5,636 nt of DNA from Chloroflexota bacterium (GTDB lineage: Bacteria > Chloroflexota > Anaerolineae > UBA4142). The stretch's first letter is position 1. The number at the start of each line of letters is the position of its first letter. Shown in pieces: positions 5,591-5,636 of the stretch. The notes under the pieces were generated by a model, which did not search any database, was not told the DNA's origin, and saw only the letters and a list, made by a program, of their open reading frames with translations. The stretch spans positions 1 through 5,636 of the forward strand of contig JACQEA010000186.1 in NCBI GenBank assembly GCA_016200825.1. The letters run 5' to 3'. Position numbers and translations under genes: made by a program.

Positions 5591-5636
5591 ATGCTCAACC
5601 CCCGCCATCAGTCTAATCGAATTGGACCTTCATCAC
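5591..5636 (+). CDS. Possible start of a rightward gene, only 15 codons visible
   Basis: AAGGAG at 5575-5580 is followed 10 bases later by an ATG whose frame (MLNPRHQSNRIGPSS) stays open to the window edge. The ribosome-binding site is strong, but the spacing is slightly long and 15 codons are too few to judge. The peptide is not recognised. It would be divergent from the GMC gene. Because it starts 60 bases inside a TGTCAT-type end, a transposase is one possibility (inference only); a chance frame is the other. Confidence 0.35.
   Translation, partial: MLNPRHQSNRIGPSS

Overview
The window looks like a bacterial chromosome segment, most likely from a Chloroflexota (Anaerolineae-like) organism. 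This rests on protein style (a short helical region followed by a W-x-Y-F-D-G-x-x-W-V-P-G segment, and a cholesterol-oxidase-like GMC flavoprotein beside a tungsten/molybdenum aldehyde oxidoreductase), on very GCG/CGC-rich codon use mixed with AAA, GAA and ATT, and on short palindromic intergenic repeats that I recall from such genomes. The taxonomic call is an inference, not something read directly from the sequence.

Four genes lie on the minus strand and fill almost the whole window. In transcription order (right to left) they are: a GMC-family FAD oxidoreductase with a ferredoxin-like cysteine cluster (5471 to 3828); an intact aldehyde ferredoxin oxidoreductase (AOR) family protein (3678 to 1822); a metallo-beta-lactamase/beta-CASP ribonuclease-type protein (1680 to 289); and the start of an unrecognised small-domain protein that runs off the left edge (278 to 1). 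The last two are 10 bases apart and look co-transcribed and translationally coupled. The other gene pairs are separated by repeat elements, so they need not form one operon. At the extreme right a Shine-Dalgarno and ATG open a short plus-strand frame that leaves the window.

The most interesting material is in the gaps. Two different palindromic, MITE-like elements (1723-1825 and 3723-3838) each sit exactly on the 3' end of the upstream gene and supply its stop codon. A tandem array of three 9-base units lies 16-17 bases upstream of the start codons of both the AOR and GMC genes, and in both places it is followed on the far side by a TGTCAT(T/G)CT-type sequence. This recurrent module is the best candidate for something undescribed.

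No shared pathway is evident: the two redox enzymes could take part in alcohol/aldehyde/acid conversions, but nothing here ties them to one substrate, and the ribonuclease-like protein is probably unrelated housekeeping. No RNA gene, CRISPR array or convincing intrinsic terminator was seen.
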